A stretch of DNA of 64,000 nucleotides from Patiria miniata. Taxonomy: Eukaryota > Echinodermata > Asteroidea > Valvatida > Asterinidae. Of the stretch, positions 12,931 to 23,334 are shown in pieces. The notes below the pieces were generated by a model. The model saw only the letters and a program-made list of their open reading frames with translations. It ran no database searches and had not been told where the DNA came from. The DNA lies in NCBI RefSeq assembly GCF_015706575.1, contig NW_024037072.1, forward strand, positions 1,431,001 through 1,495,000. Direction: 5' to 3'. Each line of letters begins with the position of its first letter. The first letter of the stretch is position 1. A program made the translations under genes and the position numbers.

Positions 12931-13256
12931 TCTGAATTTAATCATAGTTCATTAGGGGGCTGTTTGCTTTTGTTTGCTGTCAAAAAAAATGCAATGTCGG
13001 CCGAAGGTTGAACAAAAGAACATATATTTAGGGCAAATAGTAATAGTAACGAAACATGGAAATAAATACATGTATATATTTAGCATTTTATCCTAAAACA
13101 TATTTTTTGTATGTGTGATATTTAAGCACTGTATACTTTTTGCTTCCCGAATCATGCGGAGAATGAGCCAGATGCATTCTTCTCGGGTGGTATTCCAACT
13201 CACAATCCCTGCATGATAGAGCACCAAGAGTACCCGGCGACGAGAGGCAAATCCGT

Positions 13257-14760
13257 CTCATAGAAATCAATCAGACGAATTTGATTTCTGAATAACAAGG
13301 TTTGGCGTAGGCAAGACAAAATCGAATACAACCGGACAAAAATGTGTGCTCATTGTTTGAATTTGCTTGAACTGAATTTGAAATTTTCGGACAAAAGACG
13401 ATATTAAACATTGGAAGTGCACTTAATCGATGTTGATGGACGAATTTGAGCATAAGAAACGGCGAATTCGAATGATAACGTTTTAAACTAGCCGAGAAAA
13501 AACTATAGTTATGCGTACGTCAACACGTTTTCTCACCGATTACTTTGGGCATTTCATTGAACTTGTTCAAGTCCCCCACATTAGGGAATCCTTTGCCTAC
13601 TTTATACCCCAATTGTTTTCGGCTACGTATCGTTCACATTATTTTCTCTAAACGTTTATTACGGTAACTGTACCAGTAAGCAACTCCAAAGGTGAATTAT
13701 AAGCGCATCAGTGCTGAGGTTTGGCAAGACTACCTGATGCTATCTGAAGATAAGGTAAATGCGTGCAACTGTAGAAATAGCCATTTTTATCTTTACTATG
13801 TCCTCATAATAATATCAAAAAAATGTTATTTAAGTAAGAATATGTAAGGAGGATCCCCAAAATATACTTTTAAAAGAAAAACAAGAATTCAAAATATACC
13901 CAAATATGGAAACAAATTTATTTAACGGGACGTATTTACGATTTATGCAAATTAGACACCCTTCCTAAAAGAATGTTAGGTGTCACTCCTTTTAAAAAAA
14001 TTCTTTAGGGCTATAAGAATATGTCTGCCAAGTTTTGTGCTTTGGACCAATCGGTCACGATCGTATCAAAATTGGATCTCAGCCACCTGAGTATAGACAT
14101 TGTTCTGTTCTTATGAAAATTGGAGGTTGGTTTTTGTACCAGACTACAAGTTGCCTAAAACAGACCATGGCGGAATGAACTTCTTCATGTTGAGGTAATG
14201 CAGCGAATGACTGTAGTACACAATCACAGTAGAGGATGATCTTAGACGAGTAATTGTATGATTTTACAGAGCACATCCTCTTTTACACAAATCCACTATT
14301 ATCTGATTGCACTTTGTACCTGATCACGTAGGGACATACTGTTACAACCAACAGGTACAAGCTGACACCCTTCTCCCAACTTTGACTGATGTACATCGTT
14401 AAAGAACACTAATGAATCTCAGACCCCGAATGCCAATCCGAGGGACTCAATTACCAAAGGAAGAACATGAAAGACAAGAATGTACGGTTTTTGGTTAAAA
14501 AAGTTTCAAACGAAAGGATTTGAATTGAAAGTTTCTTGGCTGGTCTAGCTCAGCTCGCTAAGTCTAAAAAATACCATCAGAGATACATACCAACTCTATA
14601 CCAGATGGAATTGTCATGTTGGTTTATGTAAACTGAGTTCAGTGACTCTTTCAACCTGTCTAAACATGAAGGTATGGAATGACTATACATTGCATTTTCA
14701 ATCATCGACAATTTCAGTTGAAGAAAAACAACACCTTTCTGTTATAATACAAAAGCTTAA
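13257..14760 (+). repeat. Tandem duplication unit C (partial)
   Basis: It is nearly identical to the start of unit B as far as about 14510. It then continues to about 14760 as a much more diverged version of the same sequence (left arm of the foldback element) with a short insertion near 14575-14600, and stops. The sharp change from near-identity to divergence marks the duplication breakpoint. Confidence 0.85.
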
Positions 14761-15189
14761 GATCAATTCATTTTATTCATGGTCAACAGGGTGTTCTTTC
14801 ATGGTCTCCTTAGCCGTCTTCTTCATTCAGGGGACTTCATTTGGGTCTTTCCCTGTGTCGTATTTGGATCTACATTGTCGTCTTATTGGAATCTTTATTC
14901 GGATCTTCATTTGGATTATTTTGTATAATTGGAGAAAGTGAATTTAATTAAAACTTAATCAAGTGAATCAGTGTAAACAATTGTCTGAGTGTTCCAGTTC
15001 AATTCTACTTGCTTTCCACCTTATTCTATCTTCATGAGGGTGAACCTGACCACCCTTATCATCGTTGGGGTTGCCACCTCGCGACATTATGAATATTTTT
15101 ATGTAAGAACACAGGATCGAGAAATTAAATCTTGTCAGGAACAATCAATTTTTTCTGGTAAAATTCAGTAAACATTCTATGTACACAAG
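14761..15189. other. Unassigned spacer
   Basis: AT-rich DNA between the end of unit C and the TGACGTCA repeats. I see no conserved coding frame, inverted repeat or match elsewhere in the window. Confidence 0.4.
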
Positions 15190-16310
15190 TTATTTCTGGC
15201 TTGATGACGTCATTATTCAAAAACGGGAAGTGAATACTGATGTAGTTCGGAGTGGATAAATGTTCATTGTGAAGTTTAAATGACGTATGAAAGTATGGAA
15301 AATATACGTGTATTTATTCATAACAACTAACTTCCAGTTTGATGACGTCACAGTATTTGGCAGCAAAAAGTGAACATTGTAATGGATATCGTAACTTGGG
15401 CTACGAAGATATACGACATGAATCGAATTTTAGAATATGGTCGTTCTCAAATTCTCACAGAAGTAACTTCCGGTCTGATGACGTCATGAATTTGAAACTT
15501 TGCCAAGTTATTTTTAGTTAATCAAAGAGTATCAAGGAGCGATTTGGTAAAATTTGAACCGATGGTTTTCAAATTAGAAAGAGCAAACACTGTGTAATTT
15601 GCCGCTAGGGGGCGCCCTTTCGAAAGATGACGTTATCACACTTTTTTTTGTCCGGCATTCCTCACTAAACACTATCATAATTTATATTTGTGTAGTAAAA
15701 TGCTTCAGCTTTTGAATTACATTCGGTTTTCATTGCACTTCCGGTAATACCGGAAGTGAAGGTCAAGCGGTTTTGTGTCCGGGAACAAGAAATGTTTCTC
15801 ACGGCATAGTCTACAACCTCACGAAAAAACGAACACGATACTCTATTTAGTCCAAAAGATATCGCGCAAACTATTTTGTCAAAATTTGCCCTGAAATCGC
15901 TTGTTATTTGATCCCTGGTGACGTCATGATAACGTAACAAAATGTATAATATCTTCGTAGCATGGTACAAGTTCACATTAGGTTTATTGGTCATACCGTA
16001 AACCGTTTGGAAGAAATTCTGCTTTGTTTTGATTTCAGGCTAAAGTCTTCATTTTAAATTCACCTAACTTTGACCTTCCGGTAGACCCGGAAGTAAAGGC
16101 TAAGCGAGTTCACGTACACGACAAAAAATGTTTATCAATTCATGGTCTATCCGATTACGGAATACAAACATCATTGATCATTTTGTTCAAGAGATATAGG
16201 TGAAAGTAATTGATCACTTTTTCAGCTGAAATCGCTTGTAATTTGACACCCGATGACGTCATCATGACGTCAGAGTAATATGCACCACTAGATTGAAAGT
16301 TACAAGTTCA
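15190..16310 (+). repeat. Two sets of diverged tandem repeats carrying CRE and ETS-type sites
   Basis: The first set has three units of about 137 bp, each with an ACTTCCGGT-like block followed by TGATGACGTCA (TGACGTCA at 15205, 15343, 15479). The second has two units of about 335 bp (about 15738-16020 and 16070-16320), each with CTTCCGGTA..CCGGAAGT, AAATCGCTTGT, TGACGTCA (15919; 16254 and 16265) and CCGTTT.GGA near the end. TGACGTCA is the CREB/ATF consensus and CTTCCGG an ETS core. It may be the leader of the LINE that follows; it is not evidently a host enhancer. Confidence 0.6.
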
Positions 16311-16391
16311 TATCATGAACCGTTTAGGAGAAAAGCCGCGGAGAAGTATTGTCCGGAAAAAGAAAGAAAGATTTATCAGAACAAAAACAGC

Positions 16392-16467
16392 GAGTGGTCG
16401 GGTTGCGCCCGACCACTCAATTAATCGTAACAACTCCAATCAGTGGTTGGGTTGTGCCCGACCACTC
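16392..16467 (+). repeat. Twin short hairpins upstream of the LINE fragment
   Basis: GAGTGGTCGGG-TTGCG-CCCGACCACTC (16392-16418) is a perfect 11-bp stem. A second, near-identical hairpin lies at 16441-16467, 22 bases after the first ends. Confidence 0.65.
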
Positions 16468-16479
16468 AAAAAGCCGTCG

Positions 16480-17730
16480 TCATCCCAAATTCCCAAGACC
16501 AATCAACATACCATCAACAAACTCCGGCCAATTTCACTCACTGACTACTTGGCCAAAGTTGCAGAAAACTTCGTTACTGAATGGATCCTACAAGACATCC
16601 ATCCCCAGCTCGACCCTCAACAGTTTGGCAACAGAAAGGGTGTGTCAACTACTCACTGATGACTAATGTGATGGACACTTTAGCTCGTAATGCTGACACC
16701 CCGAACACACTATCTACACTTGTGGCGACTGACTACAGCAAAGCGTTTCATAGAGTAGATCATACTATTCTTATCACCAAGCTGTTGAACCTTGGCACCC
16801 GCCCATCATTGATTCCGTGGATCTGCGATTTCCTGTGTGAACGCCAACAATGCGTTCGCTATGATGACACAATAGGCCTTTCTTTTGTTTGTAAACATTG
16901 GCGTCATTTTGTATGGGCTGCCGTAAGCGCATAAATTGAAGCCGTGGTTGGCAACATATTTTTCCAAAAAATTCCTCATAACGCCATCAACACATAGTAA
17001 AAAGGCATGTGTAGGAATTATTTGGAAGCTTTGTTGAAAATATTGTATTTTCAAGTATCAAATGATATTTTGGTGATCTGTAATAATTCTTCTTCATTTT
17101 GCAGTGTTGGACCTTCCATAGTTTTGCAGGCCGTGGTTGGCAAAAATGCAGTTTGCCAACCAAGCGCAGAAAGGTCTATATCTGATTGGCACACAACCAT
17201 CGCTGGTGTTCCACAGGGTACCCGCCTGGGACCAATTGCATTCCTAGCGATGATCAATGATGCAGCATCAGACATATCTACCCACCATTGGAAGTATGTC
17301 GATGATATGACACTTATCTAAGAACTCAAACTATGTGATCAACCACTCCAAGAATACCACTCACTTAAAATACTGGGCCTAATCATCCAGTCAGATTTCA
17401 AATTGAATGAATGGGTGACGGACATTACTTCAAAAGCTATCCGGCGAATGTACATGCTCCGACTTTTAATTTTTTTTTGCATTGCCTTCAAAAGACCTGC
17501 TCACCATCTACATGGGGTACATCAGACCAATACTGGAATACGCAGTCCCGGTATGGTCACCTGGACTGACCCAGCAACAGAGTGACACCCTGGAACAAAT
17601 CCAGAGAAGAGCTTGCAGAGTCATCGTTGGTTCCCAGTACAAGGGATATGAACAATCATTAAAAGATCTCAGTCTCTGCACTCTTCCTAAGAGAAGAGAG
17701 GACATCTGTTTATGTGTGTAACCTACTTAA
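16480..17730 (+). mobile_element. CR1/Jockey-group LINE reverse transcriptase, broken
   Basis: Fragments read, in order: LRPISLTDYLAKVAENFV and QFGNRKGVST (RT fingers; 16500-16660), then DYSKAFHRVDHTIL and WICDFLCERQQCVRY (16730-16865), then AGVPQGTRLGPIAFLAMIND with the catalytic-type YVDDMTLI (17190-17320), LKILGLIIQSDFK (17368-17406), and the thumb region GYIRPILEYAVPVWSPG and LEQIQRRACRVI (17508-17626). The frame changes several times: at about 16660, at a ~290 bp insertion (about 16868-17160) and again near 17325-17480. It is a dead copy. The N-terminal endonuclease is absent here. Confidence 0.8.
16868..17160. other. Insertion inside the LINE reverse transcriptase
   Basis: In this family the segments ending QCVRY and beginning SDWHTTIAGVPQG are normally almost adjacent; here they are separated by about 290 bp of unrelated AT-rich DNA. 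The insert contains GCCGTGGTTGGCA twice (near 16940 and 17130) and ends in an intron-like TTCATTTTGCAG. No terminal repeats are obvious, so its nature is unknown. Confidence 0.45.
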
Positions 17731-18460
17731 AGATGACGAGTTTAGTAGCTGGTTACCTGTGCACAGATGCAAATCACATAATTGCCAATACAGTAGCCAC
17801 CTCTCTATCCCTAACTGCAGAACAAATCGGTACAAAACAGCCCTGTACCCTACATTGTTAGGCTATGGAACTCCAAAAACAAGTGAACAATTTTTAAAGT
17901 GCTTCCTCATAATTAATCACTTTTTTTATTGACATTCATGTCTAATGGTTTATTGGAATAAAATCCGTTTTAATCATGGGAATATGTGTTATCCCTCCCG
18001 CCCACCCTCTCCTCCCTTATCTTCCCACGTAGCATTTTTGTCCTATTGTGAGTTTGATGTTTTAAGATAGTAATGTATTCCTTTGTCTTTTTTGTTGGTG
18101 TAAATCCATTTTTTAAGCCTAGAAACTTCTTACCCAAAGACCTTTTATCATTCTCACTCATCCATTTGTATGTAATAAAATGTAAATATTTGTATGTGTG
18201 GTCTTAAATGATTTTATTTAATTCCATGTTTATCCAATCGTTGGTCTTAAAATGATTTAATTCTATGTTTGTTCATATTCCTTTTCTTACCCTTCCCCTT
18301 TCATCCTCTCCCTTCCCAGTTTACCTTCCACATACCCTCTCCATGTCATGTTTTTATATGATTTAGTCTTGTGCTGCCCTTGTAAAGTAAAGTTTACGTT
18401 TTTTTATGATAATACATTGTAAATGTTCTTAACAATTCCGCTGCTGGCGGCGAAAAAAAG
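17731..18460 (+). repeat. Probable 3' tail of the LINE and adjoining AT-rich DNA
   Basis: Downstream of the thumb region there is no coding frame. The stretch is T- and C-rich and ends near 18440 with a small hairpin, CCGCTGCTGGCGGC, before an A-rich run, which resembles CR1-group 3' ends. Whether it belongs to the same LINE is inference. Confidence 0.35.
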
Positions 18461-18659
18461 ACATAATAATGAACCACTTAATAACAAAAATAATAAGGTT
18501 GTTCGGGATGAGAGCTAAAAATTAGATCAATAGTAGTTTCAGTAAATTCAATAACGCGGGTAGGTTCATGTATAAGTTGCGTCATTTGGAACAAACTAAA
18601 ACATGAAGTTATAGGGTTTGAGGACGTACTGTTATCGTCTTTGGAAAATGTCACAATCG

Positions 18660-19015
18660 CCAGCTACGATAATTTCTTAACATTCACATGAGGCTCTATC
18701 TATAATACCACTTATTTTATCTATAAACTGTACAGAACTTGAAGGTGGCCTGTAAATAGAACTTATAAGCACAGGCTGCCTTTGCTTACATTTGAGTTCA
18801 ACCCATAAACATTCATCTGTTTCTAGGTCATCACGGCGGATGAAAGTTATATTATTTCGGATGCACATTGCCACGCCACCCCCCGTGACGGTTTCTATCT
18901 CTTCTGACAATCGAGTATTCGGGGAGGTGAAGCTCCTCGTCAGTTGAGGAGTCAAAAATTGTTTCGTTTAAACAGATGATATCAAATGGGTTTGTAGACA
19001 TCAATATCTTAAAAT
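18660..19015 (-). mobile_element. LINE apurinic endonuclease fragment
   Basis: The minus strand encodes NPFDIICLNETIFDSST, LPEYSIVRRDRNRHGG, then GGGVAMCIRNNITF, LWVELKCK and ISSIYRPPSS. These are the ordered motifs of the AP endonuclease domain of CR1/Jockey-type LINEs (ICLNET, RDRNRHGGGVA, YRPP). One frame change lies inside the GGG run near 18880. Only the N-terminal part of ORF2 is present. It is opposite in strand to the reverse transcriptase fragment at 16480, so it is a separate insertion. Confidence 0.8.
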
Positions 19016-19152
19016 GGTCGAATTCGTTCATTCATTTTTTCATTGCACGTTTGTTCATTCATTTGTTCATTGCACATGCGCATTACGTGCTTACCGTGGA
19101 GATCATTCACCAGTGAGGACGGTTTTGCTTGTTTATTGCGGAAAACATCAAA

Positions 19153-19251
19153 ATGGCGACCGGTGGTGCTCGCTTTGCGATTTTAACCGTGGAGGAACTG
19201 GGTGAAATTTTACACAATATTAATAAATCCACTGTTTTGTGTGAATGTTAA
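19153..19251 (+). CDS. Short open frame of 32 residues, doubtful
   Basis: The sequence begins MATGGARFAILTVEELGEIL and ends in TAA at 19249-19251. The pattern RFA.LT.EEL resembles the N-terminus of tyrosine-recombinase-like (Crypton-type) proteins found in many invertebrate genomes, but the match is too short to be sure. It may be the relic of a first exon of a mobile element or a chance frame. Confidence 0.2.
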   Translation: MATGGARFAILTVEELGEILHNINKSTVLCEC

Positions 19252-19415
19252 AGTTATTAAATGACACATTAACTATCTATTCTGTTTGTCTCCTTAAATT
19301 AAACTAATGTTTCACTGTATTCCCTTATACAGCACGATCAAAAACATGGTGGAATGGACCAATGAAATTACGCAGATGCTAGATGAATATTTATGAGGAA
19401 TGGTAAAAGAAGCAC

Positions 19416-19558
19416 AACATGCATGTTTTTGCGGGGAAATAGTGAAAACAAATAACCCCTCGGTGTTGGATGATCGGGCCTTCGCCTCGGGAGATAGTCC
19501 CAATCATCGAACACCTCGGGGTAATTAGTTTTCACTATTTCCCCACAAACCATGTTGT
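19416..19558. repeat. Palindromic MITE-like hairpin
   Basis: GCGGGGAAATAGTGAAAAC on the left pairs with GTTTTCACTATTTCCCC on the right, and AACCCCTCGGTGTT pairs with AACACCTCGGGGT. The arms extend outward to ACAACATG / CATGTTGT. The loop lies near 19485. No coding content. Confidence 0.65.
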
Positions 19559-20890
19559 ATTTGTATAATACTAGTATAATATCTATTTACAATGTACATG
19601 TAAATTGTGGGACTAGTTTATTTAATATCCTTGCGCACAGGATCTAGCTTGCCCCTATATATAGTCTGGTTCCCAGACCTAAAGATTCTGACTATTCCTG
19701 GTGAATCTTAGGTCCGGTAGCCTCCGGTAATACATTGTATTACATTTACGTCACGTGACCAAAACAGGAGGAATTCCTCCTTTTTCCGAAAATTTCCGAA
19801 GTTTGCCGAATTCGTTTCGTCGACAATCGGATAGCGCCCGAGTATTTCCGAGTATAATATAGGTTTAATTAACTGCTAATTGATTATTAAAATTTTGTTA
19901 AATGAGTTGATAATTAATATTCATTGCTTTTATTTAGAAAACTTGAAATTCAACGACGATTTTTTTTTTGCATCAAATACACTCGGATCGTATGGGCGAA
20001 CTTTTTGCTGCGTCATGTACAATTTTGAATTTGACGACCGTTACCGAGATTTTCCAAAACTCGGTCTTCATTCGGCTCCGCCTGCTAACATTGCTATTTC
20101 GGTGCCTAATTTTGAAGACATTAGTCAAACATCAAACTGTATTATTATAACTGGATGATATTACGAAGCAAGTGATTTATTTAAAAATTTGATCCGAACA
20201 TTAAAAGCTAAAAGTGATAAAAGGCAATCGGAAACGAAGCCGAGCTTTGGAAAAGGACCATCAACGTCGTCATGTTTATTTTTGGCAACGGAGGCTGCCT
20301 GCAGTGACCTACAATTTAGACGTGAGCGTCGGGAATAATTATCAGGTCTGGGAACCAGACTGCCCCTATATAAAAGGGCCACGTGAGCGAATTAAAGTTG
20401 TTGAGTTTTGTAACACCTATCGCCCGGCGTTTTTGTTTCGTTCTTTGCGTTCATACATTAATTTACTACTACGATACAACATTTGGCGAATGGCGACTGC
20501 GAGCTCCCTAACTCAACCCTCCCCATTCCTACACGAAGCGGGAGAACTGGCGGTAATTTGGAAACAGTGGGTTTCAAATTTTGAAAATTACCTACTTGCG
20601 ATAGGTGGTGATGAGTTTCGCCGAAGAGAAAGAAAGCAATCCTACTTCACTGTCTCGGTGTGGAGGCACAGAGAGTCTTCACAACCCTTCCCCAGAGTAC
20701 AGAAAGCCCCCCACCAGGTACGAATGACTACATGCATGCGGTTCAAGTTCTTCAAGAACATTTCCAGCCAGCGGTACACGTTGCAGCTGAACAGTCAGTA
20801 CGCAGTGCACACGATGAGGTCAAATCCCGAATTTTATTTGCACGGCCTACATCACGAAACCGCCACGAGACTTACAAATGGTTTTTAATA
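19553..20890 (+). mobile_element. Fossil LTR retrotransposon: 5' LTR region plus start of gag
   Basis: A probable LTR ends ..ACAACA at 20481, followed directly by a TGGCGA-type primer-binding region. A TATA-like CTATATAAAAGG lies at 20365-20376. Just behind it a gag-like product starts near 20490; the W..W...F..YL.A.G spacing followed by a TLPQST segment is typical of Ty3/gypsy-like Gag N-termini. The LTR is interrupted by the TIR element 19662-20361. The upstream edge is uncertain because TGTTG at 19553 overlaps the neighbouring palindrome. Only this 5' piece remains; no protease, polymerase or 3' LTR follows. It is broken in more than one place and looks old. Confidence 0.5.
19662..20361. 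mobile_element. TIR DNA element nested in the LTR fossil, 11-bp target duplication
   Basis: Terminal inverted repeats AGTCTGGTTCCCAGACCT / AGGTCTGGGAACCAGACT. The 11-mer GCCCCTATATA flanks it on both sides (19651-19661 and 20362-20372); a duplication of 9-11 bp points to a Mutator-like group, and about 700 bp is non-autonomous size. Inside, CTCCGGTAA and CGTCACGTGACC are visible but no transposase. The target site is the TATA region of the older LTR element, which gives the order of events. Confidence 0.75.
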
Positions 20891-21126
20891 TTTATAGCCT
20901 GGTACCTTACAATTTGCCTTTCTTAAGTACATTGTAAGTCAGGTAACATGTCAGTTCAACTAGCCATAGAGGGCGCCCTTCGCCCAAAACTTTTTGGTGT
21001 CATATACAGGGGGTTAAATTTTTCCAATTTTCTCTTTTAGTGTTTGATTGTTGTTTCTAGTAGGCCACTACATATTTTGAAGGGGGCAGAACATTAAAAA
21101 AGTGAAAAAAGTGAAATAATACCCAC
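20891..21126. other. Unassigned spacer
   Basis: GTACCTTAC ... GTAAGTCAGGTAAC is a weak local inverted repeat near 20898-20948. Nothing else is recognisable. Confidence 0.3.
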
Positions 21127-21471
21127 CCCTACTGCTGGCCAAAGAGCCTTATCAGCAACCAGGCACTATACGAACTGTGCAATGAAGAACCCCTCTCATT
21201 AAAGGTCACAAAGCAAAGATGGTCAATATTAGGCCATGTCCTACGTATGGACCCTGACACACCCGCTCAGAGGGCCTTAGACTTTGCCGTTACTGGCTCT
21301 CAAGCCTACAAACCCAGACGAGGACAGCATTGCATAAATCTACTGGGCACAATACGTGCTGACCTCAAACGGGCTGGACTCGGACCCCTCCGCACCGCAA
21401 GACAACTCCATTGCCTACGGCAACTCGCCTACGACAAGACCAGGTGGCCGAAGACCAGTGTGAAGGACTGA
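21127..21471 (+). mobile_element. LINE ORF2 C-terminal fragment
   Basis: The frame reads LYELCNEEPLSLKVTKQRW, then SILGHVLRMDPDTPAQRAL, YKPRRGQHCINLL and LRQLAYDKTRW, ending in a stop at 21469-21471. RW..LGHVLRM with a downstream basic, W-ending tail is the hallmark C-terminus of several invertebrate LINE ORF2 proteins (I/RTE-like groups). Everything upstream of the tail is missing, and the fragment is unrelated in sequence to the CR1-like copy at 16480. Confidence 0.65.
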
Positions 21472-21589
21472 TTGCGGCTGAGGGATGTCAAATCCGACTA
21501 CCGCAGCTGCAGTACACAGTTTATATATAAGGAAAGATAAAACAAACATTTAATGTGTGTGTTTATAACTCCTTTTATTTTTGGCTGAG

Positions 21590-22340
21590 GTAAACTAACC
21601 CATTTGCCCCTGGCCTCCCTTGACTCCTCTGATCGGAAGAAACTCTGCACCTGATGAAATAATAATTATATAGGGTCTCGTGATTCAAACTGGGTCAAAT
21701 GGTTTGGCTTTTCCAGTGAAATCTTTAAAACTCAGGATGTTTACGCCCATAATATTTATAAAATCCAAAAAATATAAACACTTGACAGGGTTTGAGTCAC
21801 GAGACCCTGTAAAGGGTGCAGACCAGTAAAAAGGTCCGAAATTGCCGACGGCGGCCAAATCACGATTTGCATGCCCTCAAATTCTTTAGTATTAGAGCAT
21901 TTTGAAGGCCGTGAACTTGATGATTTGTAAAAAAAAAAGAAGAAGGTTGGAAGCCGTGCAGAGGACTGCGAGCTCGTATTTCTGTGAAATGTGGATAATG
22001 ATTAGGCCCTAAAATGGCTCTAATTTGCAATGGAGCGTAGGCGTACATTTTCAAAATAGCGATGGGCTTCAGGACTGCTTTTGTTTTTAGGTGTGATCAT
22101 CTTTGGATGGAATTTTCTCCCAAAAGTCATCAGTTAACCCCCAGAAAATTGAACAGAAAATAAATGATGATGAAATAAGCTTTAATTTGATGTATGTCTT
22201 AAACACCTCGGAGAGTTGTGAGTATTCTTCCTGAATTTATGAAGTGGGGGCATTTATCATTGGGGTCTATGGAAATTTATTTACTGGTCTGCAACCGTAA
22301 GTATTATTTCATCAGGTGCAGTTTTTCTTCAGATCAAGGT
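21590..22340. repeat. Scrambled copy of the unit A/B foldback arm, split by an insertion
   Basis: CTCTGATCGGAAGAAACTCTG, CACCTGATGAAATAAT, GGGTCTCGTGATTC and GCTTTTCCAGTGAAA match the right arm near 7560-7650. GAGTCACGAGACCCTG (about 21795) and TATTATTTCATCAGGTGCAG (22298-22320) are the mirror-image arm, now separated by the 480 bp element inserted at 21813-22292. Confidence 0.6.
21813..22292. mobile_element. 480 bp TIR element, copy 1
   Basis: It begins GGGTGCAGACCAGTAAAA and ends TTTACTGGTCTGCAACC, so the ends are inverted repeats. Inserted into an older repeat whose uninterrupted form is known from 24170-24215, it is flanked by GTAA on both sides, suggesting a 3-4 bp target duplication. 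The interior (ATGCCCTCAAATTCTTTAGT ... CATAGACCCCAATG in reverse) matches 24929-25411 in the opposite orientation. No protein is encoded. Confidence 0.65.
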
Positions 22341-22425
22341 ACTAGTCCGTAGGCTACGGGGGGGGGGGGGGGGGGGTGTCCCAGTGCATCCCCCCCCCCC
22401 CCCCCCACCCACCGCCACTGGTATT
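22341..22425. repeat. Poly-G tract facing a poly-C tract
   Basis: A run of about 20 G is followed within 12 bases by a run of about 18 C, able to fold as a hairpin. GTACTAGTCCGTAGGCTAC before it and CCGCCACTG after it suggest the ends of a degraded MITE. Run length is prone to assembly error. Confidence 0.5.
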
Positions 22426-23330
22426 TTTTGTAATCGTTGACATGTCCCAAATAGGCAAAAAGATGTTAACAGTGAAAGTTTAGGAATGCACAAGCTCAGG
22501 AGGCCACTTATTGGAACCGTTTATGATTGAGCTCACATACATTGCCGTGGCACTAGGGTTGGAAGGGGAAGAAACAAAACACCATAACCTGAGCAGACCT
22601 TGACCGATCTTAATCAAACTTGGTATAGCTAATCTTCGTATAGATAATCTTATTTGAAAAGTATCTTTGGTTGTCATGAAAACTAACTACAGGGTGCGCT
22701 AGAGTCAAAAAAATATTCAAAAAATTATAATATTTAGCGATTTCAGTTTACTGTTAATCTTGATAGCCACCAAATCCTAAAACAGCACCTAGTTTATGAT
22801 TATCTAAGTACTGTTGAACTAATTTGAGAGTGAGGTCTTGGAAAATTGAAAATTAAATAACTTTTGAATTAGTTAAACACCGTCCTGCTGAATCCAGGTT
22901 CTGGTATTCTTAGTCAAATCTAGACCATTATGTTAAAACGTACATGTACATGTCTTTCTTTCTTTTTTCAATGTTACAAACCCAGACTTGGTCACTCTGC
23001 CAAGCGTACGCGCTCGTTTGTTCCATGTTTTTACACAGTCTATGGAGATCAATTTCGCTGTGATTGTCTTCTATCCTTTTTGGGAAGAAGCCAATCACAG
23101 CGCAGTGTTTCAGGTAATTAGCTCATAAAACGCGCGCAGATTATTAAATTTGATAGAAAAAAATATTGAAAATGCCGATAAATATGTTTTTATGCATTGT
23201 ATAGTCAAATATTACTATCAATAATATATTTTGAGACACAGGCCAAATTATAAAAACATGTTATTTTGACCATAAAATGCAATGGATAGAAGTGTGAAAT
23301 ATATAAATAAAGGTCACATGACCATAATTT
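22426..23330. other. Unassigned intergenic DNA
   Basis: No conserved frame or convincing repeat. GAACCTGAGC-type and CTCTGTGATTG-type short inverted pieces occur (for example CGCTGTGATTG at 23058 and CAATCACAGCG at 23093), the latter forming a ~45 bp hairpin. Confidence 0.35.
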
Positions 23331-23334
23331 TCAA

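Larger units (their letters stand above)
8790..13256 (+). repeat. Tandem duplication unit B (about 4.47 kb)
   Basis: This is the second full copy. The tail (11.8-13.25 kb) is nearly identical to the tail of A, and the head (8.79-9.98 kb) is nearly identical to the head of C, with only scattered single-base differences. That pattern is expected from unequal crossing-over. Homopolymer lengths (poly-C, poly-G, poly-T) are the most variable positions between units. Confidence 0.9.

Noticed and set aside
5131-14276. Repeated 60-85 codon frames in units A, B and C as conserved small proteins
   Set aside because: They are identical only because the DNA was recently duplicated. There is no sign of codon-level constraint, and they overlap MITEs and homopolymer runs.
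20214-20888. 224-codon plus-strand frame taken as a host gene
   Set aside because: Its first part crosses the right end of a TIR element and an LTR. The remainder is a relic of an LTR-element gag region, so it is described as a fossil.
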